Notes under the pieces: generated by a model
What the model was told of the DNA's origin: nothing
Database searches by the model: none
What the model saw: the letters and a program-made list of their open reading frames with translations, nothing else
Program-made: the position numbers and the translations under genes
Part shown: in pieces, positions 51,218 to 60,361 of the stretch
How the letters are laid out: every line of letters starts with the position of its first letter
Position numbering within the stretch: position 1 is the stretch's first letter
Assembly: GCA_046331705.1 (NCBI GenBank)
Contig: JAXLQJ010000003.1
Location: 1 to 64,000 of the forward strand
Length of the DNA: 64,000 bases
Reading direction: 5' to 3'
Source of the DNA: JADJOY01 sp046331705 [NCBI: bacterium]
GTDB taxonomy: Bacteria > JADJOY01

Positions 51218-52459
51218 TCAGCGGCGAGAGCGACCGCGCGCGAGCTCGCCTGCGCCCAGGAAGTCGAGATCGAAGCGCGCGAAGCGGATGTCGAGCCCCA
51301 CCGAGCCCCCGGTGGCGCCGGCGCTCTCGTAGAGGAGGCCGATGCTGCCGTCGTCGAAGGCCGTGAGCACCGAGTACTGGGAGAAGCCCGGCTCGATCGG
51401 CGTCTCGTGGTCCCACGTCGCGCCTTCGTCGGTGCTCAGCCAAACCCGGACGCCGTGACGCAGACCGAGCGGCTGGTTGCTCAGAATGCCGCTGTGGAGG
51501 AGGACGTCGTGCGCGTCACCGGCGCGGCGCGCCGCGTAGCGCAGCACGCTCGCCATGACCGGCGGCATCGCGAGGCCGTCGCGCGGCTCGCCCCACGTCT
51601 CGCCGCCGTCGCTGCTCGACTGAACCCGGCGCGTGCCCGCGCGGCGCGCGTCGAGCTCCACCGTCCCGTCGACGAGCTCGACGACCTGCGACTCGTCCGT
51701 GCCGGGCTCGGGCACGCCGCCTCGCCGCCAGGTGGCGCCGCCGTCGTCGCTCAGCATCGCCCAGCTCCCCTCGACCTCGTCGCGCGTGTACCAGCCCGGC
51801 ACGATCATGCGGCCGCGCGGCGCGGACGCGGTGCCCCACGCGGAGACGATGGCGCGTCCCGGTCCCAGCGACGAGACCCGCCAGCCCTCGTCCTTGACGT
51901 CGCGGGTCAGCTCGCGAGGAGCGCTCCAGGTCGTTCCGTCGTCGTCGCTGGTCGTCGCCCAGATCGACGCGGCCTCCGACCCGAAACCCGGGGGTAGATC
52001 GAGCTCGCCGCCGGGGCTCGCCGGACGGCGGTTGAAGAAGAGCCACACGGTGGACGCGCGGTCCCCGTGGGGAACCACGAGCGCCGTGGGGTTGTGCGCG
52101 TCGCCCTCGCCGTTCTCGGCCAGCACCGCGGTGCGCGACCACGTCCGTCCGCAATCGCGGCTCTGCTTCATCACCACGTCGATGCGACCGGCGCCGGGAT
52201 CCGCGAGGCTCTGGCGCGCCTCCGCGAACGCCAGCACCACGCCGCTCGCCGTCGTGACCACCGCCGGGATGCGGAACACCGGGTACCCATCGACGCCCGT
52301 CCCGAACATTCCCCCCTGGAACGCGGTGCTCTCCTCGAACGCGGGGCTCGCCGCGAGCGGACAGACCGTGGCGGCGATCGAGGGGAGCTCCGATCGCGAT
52401 TCCCCGCAGCCGGCCGCCGCGAGCGCGGCGAGCACGACGCGCACGCATCCTCGGGTCAC
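51218..52459 (-). CDS. Sialidase-like (BNR) lipoprotein
   Basis: Lipoprotein of 413 residues with a six-bladed sialidase propeller. The FRIP motif (YPVFRIPAVVTTASGVVLAF) carries the first catalytic Arg. Five Asp boxes are visible (SRDCGRTW, SDDDGTTW, SDDGGATW, SSDGGETW, STDEGATW). This is the GH33/exo-sialidase pattern, though other exo-glycosidases share it. The Tyr/Glu pair cannot be fixed by eye. The start is GTG 52459 and overlaps the SDR stop by GTGA. Signal ends in LAAAGCG. It is third in a minus-strand set after GH95-like and SDR genes, suggesting joint handling of a sialylated or fucosylated glycan. Confidence 0.82.
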   Translation of the reverse strand: MTRGCVRVVLAALAAAGCGESRSELPSIAATVCPLAASPAFEESTAFQGGMFGTGVDGYPVFRIPAVVTTASGVVLAFAEARQSLADPGAGRIDVVMKQSRDCGRTWSRTAVLAENGEGDAHNPTALVVPHGDRASTVWLFFNRRPASPGGELDLPPGFGSEAASIWATTSDDDGTTWSAPRELTRDVKDEGWRVSSLGPGRAIVSAWGTASAPRGRMIVPGWYTRDEVEGSWAMLSDDGGATWRRGGVPEPGTDESQVVELVDGTVELDARRAGTRRVQSSSDGGETWGEPRDGLAMPPVMASVLRYAARRAGDAHDVLLHSGILSNQPLGLRHGVRVWLSTDEGATWDHETPIEPGFSQYSVLTAFDDGSIGLLYESAGATGGSVGLDIRFARFDLDFLGAGELARGRSRR

Positions 52460-53241
52460 GGGAGGCCTTCGCGCGTCGCCGGTCTCGCGAACAGCGCGAG
52501 CACGCGGCGGCGCGCCGGCTCGCCCAGCACACGCGCCACGGCGATCGGCCAGCGGACGCGGCGCGGGAACATGTGGTGCGAGCGCTCCCGCTCGATCGCC
52601 CCGAGCATCTCGCGCACCGCCCGCTCCTTCGAGATGACGAGCGCCCGCGACGGCACCTCGGCCACGTCGAGCCCCTCGGTGTAGGTGAACCCGGGGTAGA
52701 GCGCGACGAAGCGGATCGGAGTGTGCGCCAGCTCGATACGACAGGTGTCGATCAGCATCCGCCCCGCGGCCTTCGCGGCGCTGTAAGGACCGGACTTGGG
52801 AAGCCCGAAGCTGCCCGCCGGCGAGCCGGTGTACGCGATCACCCCGCCGCGCTCGCGCAGGTGATCGACGAGCGGGCAGAGAAAGCTCACCAGCGTGTCG
52901 TAGTTGGTGCGCATCGTGCGCAGCACCTCCGCCGCGGTGATCGCGGTCATGTGCTGGGCCGCCGTGCCACCGGCGTTGAGCACCGCGACGTCGATCGAGC
53001 CGAAACGCTCCACGGCCGCGGCCACGACCGCCTGCGCCGCCGCCGGATCCGAGGCATCGGCGGCGCGCACCAAGCAGCGGCTGCCGCTCGCCTCGATCTG
53101 GTGCGCGAGCTCGACGAGCAAGGCCTCGCGGCGCGCGGTCACGACCAGCGCGTTGTCGCGCTTCGCCAGCTCCACGGCCATGGCGCGGCCGAGCCCCGAC
53201 GATGCGCCGGTGATCAGGATGGTCTTGCCGGTCAGCTTCAC
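52456..53241 (-). CDS. Short-chain dehydrogenase/reductase
   Basis: Cytosolic NAD(P)-dependent oxidoreductase of 261 residues. The cofactor loop is ILITGASSGLGRAMAVELAK, with an Arg-rich second strand (VVTARREALL) favouring NADP. The structural motif is LNAGG, and the active site reads TGSPAGSFGLPKSGPYSAAKAAG, giving Ser, Tyr and Lys. The C-terminus has ARRRVLALF, as in SDRs acting on lipids, for example 3-ketosphinganine reductase. The start is GTG 53241 with GAGGAG nine bases before. It lies between the GH95-like gene and the sialidase-like gene. A sphingoid-base reductase role would fit the endoglycoceramidase-type and PLP-lyase genes; that is inference. Confidence 0.88.
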   Translation of the reverse strand: MKLTGKTILITGASSGLGRAMAVELAKRDNALVVTARREALLVELAHQIEASGSRCLVRAADASDPAAAQAVVAAAVERFGSIDVAVLNAGGTAAQHMTAITAAEVLRTMRTNYDTLVSFLCPLVDHLRERGGVIAYTGSPAGSFGLPKSGPYSAAKAAGRMLIDTCRIELAHTPIRFVALYPGFTYTEGLDVAEVPSRALVISKERAVREMLGAIERERSHHMFPRRVRWPIAVARVLGEPARRRVLALFARPATREGLP

Positions 53242-53293
53242 GAGCCACGCTCCTCGCCGCAAGCGACGCCCACGACCAATCGGCCCGCTTGCT

Positions 53294-55621
53294 TCACGTT
53301 CCCCCCGCCGACGCCGGCAAGCCCCAGCCGGCGCCGGCGCTCCACTCGACCGGATCGAGCACCGGCGGCTCGCTGCCGCGCCACAACAGCACCTCGGCGC
53401 CCGCCGGCATGGCCACCGCCAGCACGCGCGACGACTCGCGCTCCACCGAGCCGCGTCCCCCGGACCACCGCACGTGAAACCCGTCCGCGAGATCGCTCTC
53501 GATGCGGAGGGTCTCGCCCGCCAGGCTGCGCACCGCCACGAGCCACGTCTCGCCGCCGCGACGCAACGCCGAGACCTCGAATCCGCCTTCGGCGCGCAGG
53601 TCGCGAAAGGCCGCATCCGGCCACTCGGGCGGCGTGCCCACGAAGAGCCGCACCAGGCCCGGCCGCGATTGGAACACCAGCCGGTGCACCGCATCGGCGG
53701 CCGAGAGCGGCGTCTCGATCACCGGGTTGATCGCCGCGTCACTCCAGGACTCGGCGTAGAAGCTGTTGGGCCGGAAGAACGCGAACGCCCGCTCGAGCTG
53801 ATCGAGGGCTGCGGCCCCGTCGCCCAGCGACGCCGCCACCTTGGCGGCGTACGCGCGGGCGTAGCCGAGAAAATCCGCGCTCTCTTCGCCGAGCGCGAGC
53901 CAATGATCGAAGGAGCGCTGGATGAGGGCGCGATCACGCTCGTCGGTCGGATCGAGGATCGGCAGCTCGTCGATCGCGAGCAGGTGCGAGTAGTGACGAT
54001 GGCCGACGGACTGCGGCAATCCCTCGGCGATCCAGAGACCGTCCGCGGCGCCTTGCGGAAAGCGGATGGAGCCGCGCACCTCGCGCCACGTCTGCGCGAG
54101 CGGATCGTCGAGCGACAGGCGCTCGTTCGCCCACAGCAGCGCATCGAGCGCCCACGCCAGCGTGCTCAGCGCGTAGTTCGCATTCGGCATCGAGAAGGGC
54201 CGCGAGGTCGGGTACTCGGGCGAGTACGTCGTGGGGAAGTACACGGTGCCGTCCGCGCGCCGCACCATCGCGGAGAGATAGGTGTTCACCGCGCCGCGAA
54301 GCAGCGGCACGAGCCGCTCGCGCAGATACGCGTCGTCCCTCGTGACGCCGTAACCCTGCCAGCAACGACGGAGCGCCCACGGCAGATTTCCGAGCTCGAA
54401 CGTGACGAAGGGTTGCATGCCGACCACGCTCACCAGGTCGTGACTGGAGGTGCGACCCACGTGGTACATGGGCGTGTAGCGTCGCGGGACGAATGGACCG
54501 ACGTTGGTCTCCAGGTTGCCGCGGTAGTCCCACAGCGAGTCGCAGAGCGAATCCAGCTGCGCGAGGCGTCCCGCCGTCACCACCGGCGAGTAGCTCAGCT
54601 CGACGTTCAGGTTCCACCAGGTGCCAGGCCAGCCCGAGGGCGCGAGCCACGGTCCTTGGTTGTCGAGCACCACGCCGCCGGAACGCGTGGCGGAGGCGTG
54701 CTTGTACATCTGCAGCCAGTAGAACGATTCCACGCGGCGATCGGGAAGCGCGATCCAACCCGCGGGCCAGTAGTCGTGCCACCACGCGCGATGCTCCGCG
54801 ACCAGCGCGTCGAGCCCGCGCAGCTCAGCGGCGCGCACGCGCTCGACGGCGACGTCGGCGGCACCCGTCGAATCACGGATCGGCTCGAACGCGAGCGTCG
54901 CCACGCGCCGCCCCGGCGCGAGCTCCACGACCTGCCACGCCGTGCCGTGCTCACCGCGATCGAGTGGCAACGGCTGAGCGATGCGCTCGATGGTGCCCAC
55001 TCGCGAAACCGACGGCTCGACGGGCACGAGCATCCGCGGCAAGGGATCGCCCGCGATCGCGTAAGGCGCGGGGATCGGCGCTTCCGGCTCGAAGGCGAGC
55101 GCGGCACCGGTCTCCGCGCCGCTCGCCACGATCTCCACGACCAGCGTGCGCTCCGTCGCGGCGGTGAAATGCCGGAGCGCGAGCTCGCCCCGATCGGTCG
55201 TCACCGTGGCGCGCACCTCCGCGTTCCACAGATCGATGCGGCCGCGAAAGCTCGTGATCGCGCCGACCGGACGCAGCGTCAGCCGACCGATCGGCACCCG
55301 CGGCAGATACGAGATGCTGGGCGAGAGCGGGAACGAGCCGTCGGCCTGGTTGTCGCCCAGCTCGAAGACGAGCTTGCCGGGCGCTTCCGCGTAGAACGTC
55401 GAGCCGAGAAAGCCGTTGCCCGTGAAGAGCGACTCGCCCCACGCGCGCGGCAAGGCCTCCCAGGTGGGATCTGCGCGCTCGAGGGTCGCCGGCCAGTCGA
55501 CGTTCCCGGCGAGCAGCTCGCCCTGCGCCGTCGGCGCGGCCGATCCGCCACAGCCGGCGAGCAAGACGACGAGCCCCAGGCGGGCCCATGTCGATCGCTG
55601 CGCGCGGACGTTGCTGGCCAT
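53294..55621 (-). CDS. GH95-like (alpha-L-fucosidase family) lipoprotein
   Basis: Large glycosidase-like lipoprotein of 775 residues (lipobox LLAGC). The N-terminal part matches GH95: WPATLERADPTWEALPRAW, LFTGNGFLG, FPLSPSISYLPRVPIG. The catalytic barrel shows WNLNVELSYSPV (the Asn-x-Asn pair of the family) and TTYSPEYP (general acid Glu region). At the usual PFQIDGNFG site the sequence is NPVIETPLSAADAVHR, so the base-activating Asp may be Glu or moved. It may therefore act on a different sugar, such as galactose or rhamnose. ATG 55621 is used; ATG 55651 is possible. It is first in a minus-strand cluster and divergent from the desaturase-like gene. Confidence 0.8.
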   Translation of the reverse strand: MASNVRAQRSTWARLGLVVLLAGCGGSAAPTAQGELLAGNVDWPATLERADPTWEALPRAWGESLFTGNGFLGSTFYAEAPGKLVFELGDNQADGSFPLSPSISYLPRVPIGRLTLRPVGAITSFRGRIDLWNAEVRATVTTDRGELALRHFTAATERTLVVEIVASGAETGAALAFEPEAPIPAPYAIAGDPLPRMLVPVEPSVSRVGTIERIAQPLPLDRGEHGTAWQVVELAPGRRVATLAFEPIRDSTGAADVAVERVRAAELRGLDALVAEHRAWWHDYWPAGWIALPDRRVESFYWLQMYKHASATRSGGVVLDNQGPWLAPSGWPGTWWNLNVELSYSPVVTAGRLAQLDSLCDSLWDYRGNLETNVGPFVPRRYTPMYHVGRTSSHDLVSVVGMQPFVTFELGNLPWALRRCWQGYGVTRDDAYLRERLVPLLRGAVNTYLSAMVRRADGTVYFPTTYSPEYPTSRPFSMPNANYALSTLAWALDALLWANERLSLDDPLAQTWREVRGSIRFPQGAADGLWIAEGLPQSVGHRHYSHLLAIDELPILDPTDERDRALIQRSFDHWLALGEESADFLGYARAYAAKVAASLGDGAAALDQLERAFAFFRPNSFYAESWSDAAINPVIETPLSAADAVHRLVFQSRPGLVRLFVGTPPEWPDAAFRDLRAEGGFEVSALRRGGETWLVAVRSLAGETLRIESDLADGFHVRWSGGRGSVERESSRVLAVAMPAGAEVLLWRGSEPPVLDPVEWSAGAGWGLPASAGGT

Positions 55622-55711
55622 CCCGCCAGCGATGATAGTTTCGCCCCGCATGCGCGCCCAGCGCGCGCTGCCGCGCCCGCCCGCGCGGCACGACCAGCGC
55701 ACCGATCGCCC

Positions 55712-56554
55712 ATGGATCACCTCCGTCCCGACACCTGGTTCATCGCGTCCGCGACGCGGGTCGCCGGTTGCGCCGCGTGGCTGGCGGGGTGGCTCGTCCT
55801 GGAAGCGCTCTGGTACCGGCGCACGCGCACGTCGTGGGATCCGCGGAACGTGGCGCTCAGCCTCCAGACCGCCGTCGTCGTGGGCACGGTGCAAGTGCTC
55901 GTCAGCCTGGCGCTCGCGCCGCTGCTCTGGCGGGTGTGGCCGTATCGGTTCTGGACGCTTTCGATGGATGCGTTCGGGCACTGGGCGCTGGCGTGGACGG
56001 TCGTGGACTTCGCCTACTACTGGATCCATCGCGCGTTGCACGCCACGCGCATCGGCTGGGCGCTGCACGCACCGCATCATTCCAGCCTGCAGGTCACGAT
56101 GCTGGACAGCCTGCGTTTCTCGTGGGGCGAGCAGCCGGTGGGCGTGCTCGCGTACGGGATCCCGCTGGTCCTGCTCGGCGTTCCGCCCTACGTCGCGGCG
56201 CTCTTCTACGGGTTCGTGTCGCTCTTCCAGCTCGTCGTCCACACCGAGATGAGCTGGTCGCTCGGCGCCCTCGATGGCCTCGTCTACACGCCCGCCGCGC
56301 ACCGCATCCACCACTCGAGCGCGCGCGCCGAGGCCGACTCGAACTTCGGCGGCTTCTTCGTGCTCTTCGATCGGCTCTTCGGCACGTACACCCGCACGCG
56401 CCCCGCCGACCGGCCGGCCGCTTACGGTCTGCCCGATCGCCGAGCGACCACCCTCGGCGAGATCGCGTTCGGCGAGCTGCGCGACGTGATCGCCGGGCTC
56501 CGTGCGACCCGGGGCCTCACCGCCAAGATCCGCTTCGCGTTCACTCGCCCTTGA
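55712..56554 (+). CDS. Sterol desaturase / fatty acid hydroxylase family protein
   Basis: Membrane di-iron oxygenase-like protein of 280 residues with about four to five hydrophobic helices. The three His boxes are clear: HRALH, HAPHHSS (HxxHH type) and HRIHHSS. Family members hydroxylate or desaturate sterols, fatty acids or carotenoids in the inner membrane. The sequence FAYYWIHRALH and VVHTEMSWSLG matches bacterial sterol-desaturase-like enzymes. It is the first gene of the plus-strand glycosidase series. Together with SDR and endoglycoceramidase-like genes it suggests lipid modification in this region, but the substrate is unknown. Confidence 0.9.
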   Translation: MDHLRPDTWFIASATRVAGCAAWLAGWLVLEALWYRRTRTSWDPRNVALSLQTAVVVGTVQVLVSLALAPLLWRVWPYRFWTLSMDAFGHWALAWTVVDFAYYWIHRALHATRIGWALHAPHHSSLQVTMLDSLRFSWGEQPVGVLAYGIPLVLLGVPPYVAALFYGFVSLFQLVVHTEMSWSLGALDGLVYTPAAHRIHHSSARAEADSNFGGFFVLFDRLFGTYTRTRPADRPAAYGLPDRRATTLGEIAFGELRDVIAGLRATRGLTAKIRFAFTRP

Positions 56555-56591
56555 CCCGTTCGAAGCGACGCACGCCCAGGGAGCGACCCGC

Positions 56592-57737
56592 GTGACCCGG
56601 AACCCGATTCGCCGCACCCGCCGCGCGCTGCTGATCGCCACGCTGTGGCTCGCCGCGAGCTGCGGCTCGGATCCCACTTCGCGCGCGCTGCCCCCCATCG
56701 AGCGCGACGCCGACGGCCGCTGGACCGCCGCCAGCGCCCAAGCCTGGTACGACGCCCAACCGTGGCTGGTGGGCGCCAACTTCATCCCGTCGACGGCGAT
56801 CAATCCGCTCGAGATGTGGCAGGCTGAAACGTTCGATCCGCAAACCATCGACCGCGAGCTCGGCTGGGCGGCGGCCGTCGGCATGAACGTGATGCGGGTG
56901 TTCCTTCACGACCTGCTCTGGGACCAGGACGCCGAAGGCTTCGTGAAGCGAATCGATCGCTACCTCGCGATCGCCGACCGCCACGGCATCCGCACCATGT
57001 TGGTGCTCTTCGACAACGTCTGGGACGCCGAGGCGCACCTCGGCCCCCAGCCGGAGCCGGTGCCCGGCGTCCACAACTCGGGCTGGGTGCAGAGCCCGGC
57101 CAAGCAAGAGACGCTCGCGTTCGCCAACGATCCGGTGCTGCGCGCGCGGCTCGAGCGCTACGTGCGTGGCGTGATCGGCGCGTTCCGCGACGATCGCCGC
57201 GTGCTCGCGTGGGACCTGCTCAACGAGCCCGGCAACTCGAACATCCACACCGGTTGCCTGCCGCTGCTCGAAGCGAGCTTCCAGTGGGCGCGGGACATGG
57301 CGCCCAGCCAGCCGCTCACGGCCGGATCGTGGTTCCTCCAGACCTGGGCGCAAGTGTCGAAGACGTCCCTCGATCTCTCCGACGTCGCGACGTTCCACAA
57401 CTACGACACCGAGCCCGACACCGCCGCCGTGATCGCGCGGCTGCGCCGCTTCAGCGATCGCCCGCTCATCTGCACCGAATACATGGCGCGCACCGTGGGC
57501 AGCACCTTCCAGACCCATCTGCCGCTCTTCCGCGACCAGCGCGTGGGCGCCATCCACTGGGGCCTCGTTGCGGGCAAGACCCAGACGATCTGGCCATGGG
57601 GATCGCTGCCCGACCCCGACGCCACCGAGCCGCCGATCTGGTTCCACGACGTCTTCCGTGCCGACGGCACTGCGTACGACGCGGCGGAGACCGAGCTCAT
57701 CCGTGCCATCACCGCGGACGTGAACGGCCGAGAATGA
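56592..57737 (+). CDS. GH5/GH-A clan beta-glycosidase lipoprotein
   Basis: Lipoprotein of 381 residues (lipobox AASC) with a TIM-barrel of clan GH-A. Visible features are WLVGANFIPSTAINPLEMW at the barrel start, RVFLHDLLWDQDAEGF, the acid/base Glu in AWDLLNEPGN (near 209), and the nucleophile Glu in PLICTEYMAR (near 294). Homologues are often labelled 1,4-beta-xylanase, but the specificity is not proven. The start is GTG 56592 with AGGGAG before it. Its stop overlaps the next start (ATGA), so it is coupled to the second glycosidase. It acts outside the inner membrane. Confidence 0.85.
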   Translation: MTRNPIRRTRRALLIATLWLAASCGSDPTSRALPPIERDADGRWTAASAQAWYDAQPWLVGANFIPSTAINPLEMWQAETFDPQTIDRELGWAAAVGMNVMRVFLHDLLWDQDAEGFVKRIDRYLAIADRHGIRTMLVLFDNVWDAEAHLGPQPEPVPGVHNSGWVQSPAKQETLAFANDPVLRARLERYVRGVIGAFRDDRRVLAWDLLNEPGNSNIHTGCLPLLEASFQWARDMAPSQPLTAGSWFLQTWAQVSKTSLDLSDVATFHNYDTEPDTAAVIARLRRFSDRPLICTEYMARTVGSTFQTHLPLFRDQRVGAIHWGLVAGKTQTIWPWGSLPDPDATEPPIWFHDVFRADGTAYDAAETELIRAITADVNGRE

Positions 57738-59221
57738 GAGGCGCGTGGCGCTTCGCGCTCGCCGCGCTCCACGTGGCGCTGGCTGCGTGCGAGGCCGGCC
57801 CTCGGTCGATGCCGGACCCTGCCGCGACGCCCGCGCTACGCGTCGTCGACGGACGACTGGTCGACTCCCACGGTCGCCAGCGGCTGCTGCGCGGCGTGAA
57901 CGTGAAGGCGTTCGGCGTGTTCGATGCGAGCTTCGACGACGGCCGCAAGCCCACCCAGCAGGTTGCGCCCTTCGAAGCGAACGACGCACGCGAGATCGCA
58001 CGCCTCGGGTTCGATTTCGTGCGGCTCTGCGTGAGCTGGAGTGGGCTCGAGCCCGAGGAAGGCGCCTTCTCCGGGCCGGCGCTCGCGCGCCTCGACGAGG
58101 TGGTCGGGTGGCTCGTCGACGCCGGGCTCTACGTGCTCGTCGATTTCCACGAGGACGCCTGGTCGAAGGAGATCGGCGAGGACGGCGCGCCGCTGTGGGC
58201 GATCGTTCCGCCGCCTCCGGCGCTTCTCGAAGGGCCGCTCTGGCCGGGGCCGGATCTCCCGTGCCCGTGCACGGGCGACGGCAATCAGCGACGCACGTCG
58301 ATTCCGGTGCTCGCGGCGTTCGCGTCCTTCTTCGAGAACCGCGAGCGAATCCAGGAGCGCTTCGTGCCGGTCTGGCAGCGGGTGGCGCGCCGCTACGCCC
58401 ACGAGCCCGCGGTGATCGGCTACGAGGCCATGAACGAACCGGTCGTCATCCACGTCGCCCACGGCGCCGATCGCCTGGAGGAATTCCATCGGCGCATGGT
58501 GGCGGCGCTGCGCGCCGTGAGCCCGCGGCAGGCGTACTTCCTGGAGCCGGACGTGGTGACCCGGAACCTCTTCTGGACGGCGCCTGGCCCGCGGCAGCCG
58601 TTCCCCGACGACAACGTCGTGTATGCGGCGCACCTCTATCCGTACGCCTTTCCGAGCGAGCCGGCGGAGCGCGCGACGGCCCTCGAACGCACGTTCGACG
58701 CGCTCCTCGACGAGGCCGCGGCGTGGGGCGCGGCGCCGCTCCTCGGCGAATGGGCCACGGCGATCGACTCGCCTGCGGAGGTCCCGGCGATCGACACCTT
58801 GACTGGCGAGCTCACCCGGCGTGCGATCGGGTGGGCGCTCTGGCAGTGGAAGGACTACGGCAGCCCCGATCCGCCGCCGGGCTCGGGATCGATCGTCGAC
58901 TACGACTGGGCCGAGCGCCGCTGGATCATCAACCAGCCGGGCACCGACACACTGACGCCGCCGATCGCGTTCGCGGTGCCCGGCAAGCTGGTCGCGCAGG
59001 ACTACGACACGGCAGCGCGCCGGCTCACGATCACCTTCGAGGCCCGCGGTGGCGAAGGCCCCGCCGTGCTGTCGGTACCCGAGCACGCGAGCGCTCGCGG
59101 CTTTGCCGTCCGCGTGGACGGCACACCGGCCGAGACGCGGCTCGATGCGGCCACGCGCCGGTTGGCCGTATCCTGGAACGGCGCACCGGGCCGTCACGAG
59201 ATCGACGCCGACTTCGATTGA
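57734..59221 (+). CDS. GH5-like (endoglycoceramidase-type) glycosidase lipoprotein
   Basis: Lipoprotein of 495 residues (ALAACEAG). It shares the plan and motifs of the gene at 45609: LRGVNVKAFGVF, VSWSGLEPEEGAFS, VLVDFHEDAWSKE, acid/base in YEAMNEPVV (near 233) and nucleophile in LLGEWATAID (near 337), with a C-terminal beta domain. These are marks of GH5 enzymes that release oligosaccharides from glycosphingolipids or related beta-glycosides. ATG 57734 overlaps the previous stop by four bases. The paralogous pair, about 11 kb apart, points to use of a glycolipid-like substrate. Confidence 0.88.
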   Translation: MRGAWRFALAALHVALAACEAGPRSMPDPAATPALRVVDGRLVDSHGRQRLLRGVNVKAFGVFDASFDDGRKPTQQVAPFEANDAREIARLGFDFVRLCVSWSGLEPEEGAFSGPALARLDEVVGWLVDAGLYVLVDFHEDAWSKEIGEDGAPLWAIVPPPPALLEGPLWPGPDLPCPCTGDGNQRRTSIPVLAAFASFFENRERIQERFVPVWQRVARRYAHEPAVIGYEAMNEPVVIHVAHGADRLEEFHRRMVAALRAVSPRQAYFLEPDVVTRNLFWTAPGPRQPFPDDNVVYAAHLYPYAFPSEPAERATALERTFDALLDEAAAWGAAPLLGEWATAIDSPAEVPAIDTLTGELTRRAIGWALWQWKDYGSPDPPPGSGSIVDYDWAERRWIINQPGTDTLTPPIAFAVPGKLVAQDYDTAARRLTITFEARGGEGPAVLSVPEHASARGFAVRVDGTPAETRLDAATRRLAVSWNGAPGRHEIDADFD

Positions 59222-59287
59222 TCGTACGCCGCGCGGTCGCGAGGTCGCGGCGCCGCCGGAATGGATCGAGAGGCGAGAGGGACGCAG

Positions 59288-60361
59288 ATGCCGCGCTTCG
59301 AGATCGGTCACGGCGTCGTCCGCGGCTTCGTCGCGGCGGTCCTCGTCGCCGCGTCCGCGGTCGGTCTCGGCTGCGGCGCGTCGAACGACTCCGCCGCGAC
59401 TCCCGAAGTCCACTACGAGCCCTACACCTACCTCGACCTGCGCCGTCCCGACGCACCCGACGTCGAGGTGATCGTGGCCGACCCCCACGTGATCGAGGTC
59501 GCTCACCGCTGGTACCTCTACGGCACCTCGAGCGGCGATGGCTTCGAGTGCTGGTCGAGCGACGACCTCGCCGATTGGCGCTACGAAGGCCTGGTTTGGC
59601 GGCCGGTTCCCGGCTCGTGGAACGACCAAGGCAACTTCTGGGCGCCGCACGTGCAGGTCGCGCGCGACGGCTACTACCTCTACTACACCGCGAATCTGCG
59701 GATCGGCGTGGCTTTCTCGCCCTCGCCGACCGGCCCCTTCGAAGAGCTGCGGGACGGGCCGCTGGTGGGCGACGGGGCTGGCGGAGTCGGCGACGGTCGG
59801 AAGCCATTCGCCGACGGCCCGTTCTGGTTTCTGGATTTCGACGAGAACGCGATCGACGCGGCCGTGTACGCGGGCGGTGACGGCTCGCTCACGCTCTATC
59901 TCTCACGCAACGTGCCGTGGTCGGTGATCCAGGCGATCCCGATGGTGGACTACGCGACCCTCGCCGACGAGCCGCCGCGAACGCTCCTCGATGGCCAGCT
60001 CACGAGCTGGGAAGGGGCGGTGCGCGAGGGCCCGTTCGTGATCGAGCACGCAGGACGGATCCATCTCATGTACTCGGGCAACTTCTACTGGTCGCCCAGC
60101 TACGCGATCGGGGACGCGGTCGGCACGAGCCCGCTCGGGCCGTTCCAGCGCCGCCCCGACAACCCGATTCTCGCCGCGACGCCGAGCGGCGCGCTGGTCG
60201 GCCCCGGTCATCACAGCGTCGTGGCGGGTGCCCACGACGACCTGCTGATGTTCTTCCACACCAAGGTCTCGTCGGCGAACGGCGACGAGCGGCGGGTGCG
60301 TTACGTGCCGATCTCGTTCGATGCCGACGGTCGCGTCCAGCTCGAGGTTCCACCGCCATGA
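59288..60361 (+). CDS. GH43-like glycosidase lipoprotein
   Basis: Predicted five-bladed propeller glycosidase of 357 residues (lipobox VGLGC). Family marks are VADPHVIEV with the base Asp, WYLYGTSSGDGFECWSSDDL, FWAPHVQVARDGYYLYYTA with the pKa-tuning Asp region, and WEGAVREGPFVIEHAG with the acid Glu. GH43 enzymes release arabinose, xylose or galactose from glycans. GAGAGGG precedes ATG 59288; ATG 59261 is an alternative. Its stop overlaps the next start by ATGA. It ends a run of three glycosidases on the same strand. Confidence 0.88.
   Translation: MPRFEIGHGVVRGFVAAVLVAASAVGLGCGASNDSAATPEVHYEPYTYLDLRRPDAPDVEVIVADPHVIEVAHRWYLYGTSSGDGFECWSSDDLADWRYEGLVWRPVPGSWNDQGNFWAPHVQVARDGYYLYYTANLRIGVAFSPSPTGPFEELRDGPLVGDGAGGVGDGRKPFADGPFWFLDFDENAIDAAVYAGGDGSLTLYLSRNVPWSVIQAIPMVDYATLADEPPRTLLDGQLTSWEGAVREGPFVIEHAGRIHLMYSGNFYWSPSYAIGDAVGTSPLGPFQRRPDNPILAATPSGALVGPGHHSVVAGAHDDLLMFFHTKVSSANGDERRVRYVPISFDADGRVQLEVPPP

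Noticed and set aside
52904-55711. Upstream part of the plus-strand frame leading to the desaturase-like gene
   Set aside because: Antisense to the GH95-like and SDR genes. The membrane protein begins at ATG 55712.
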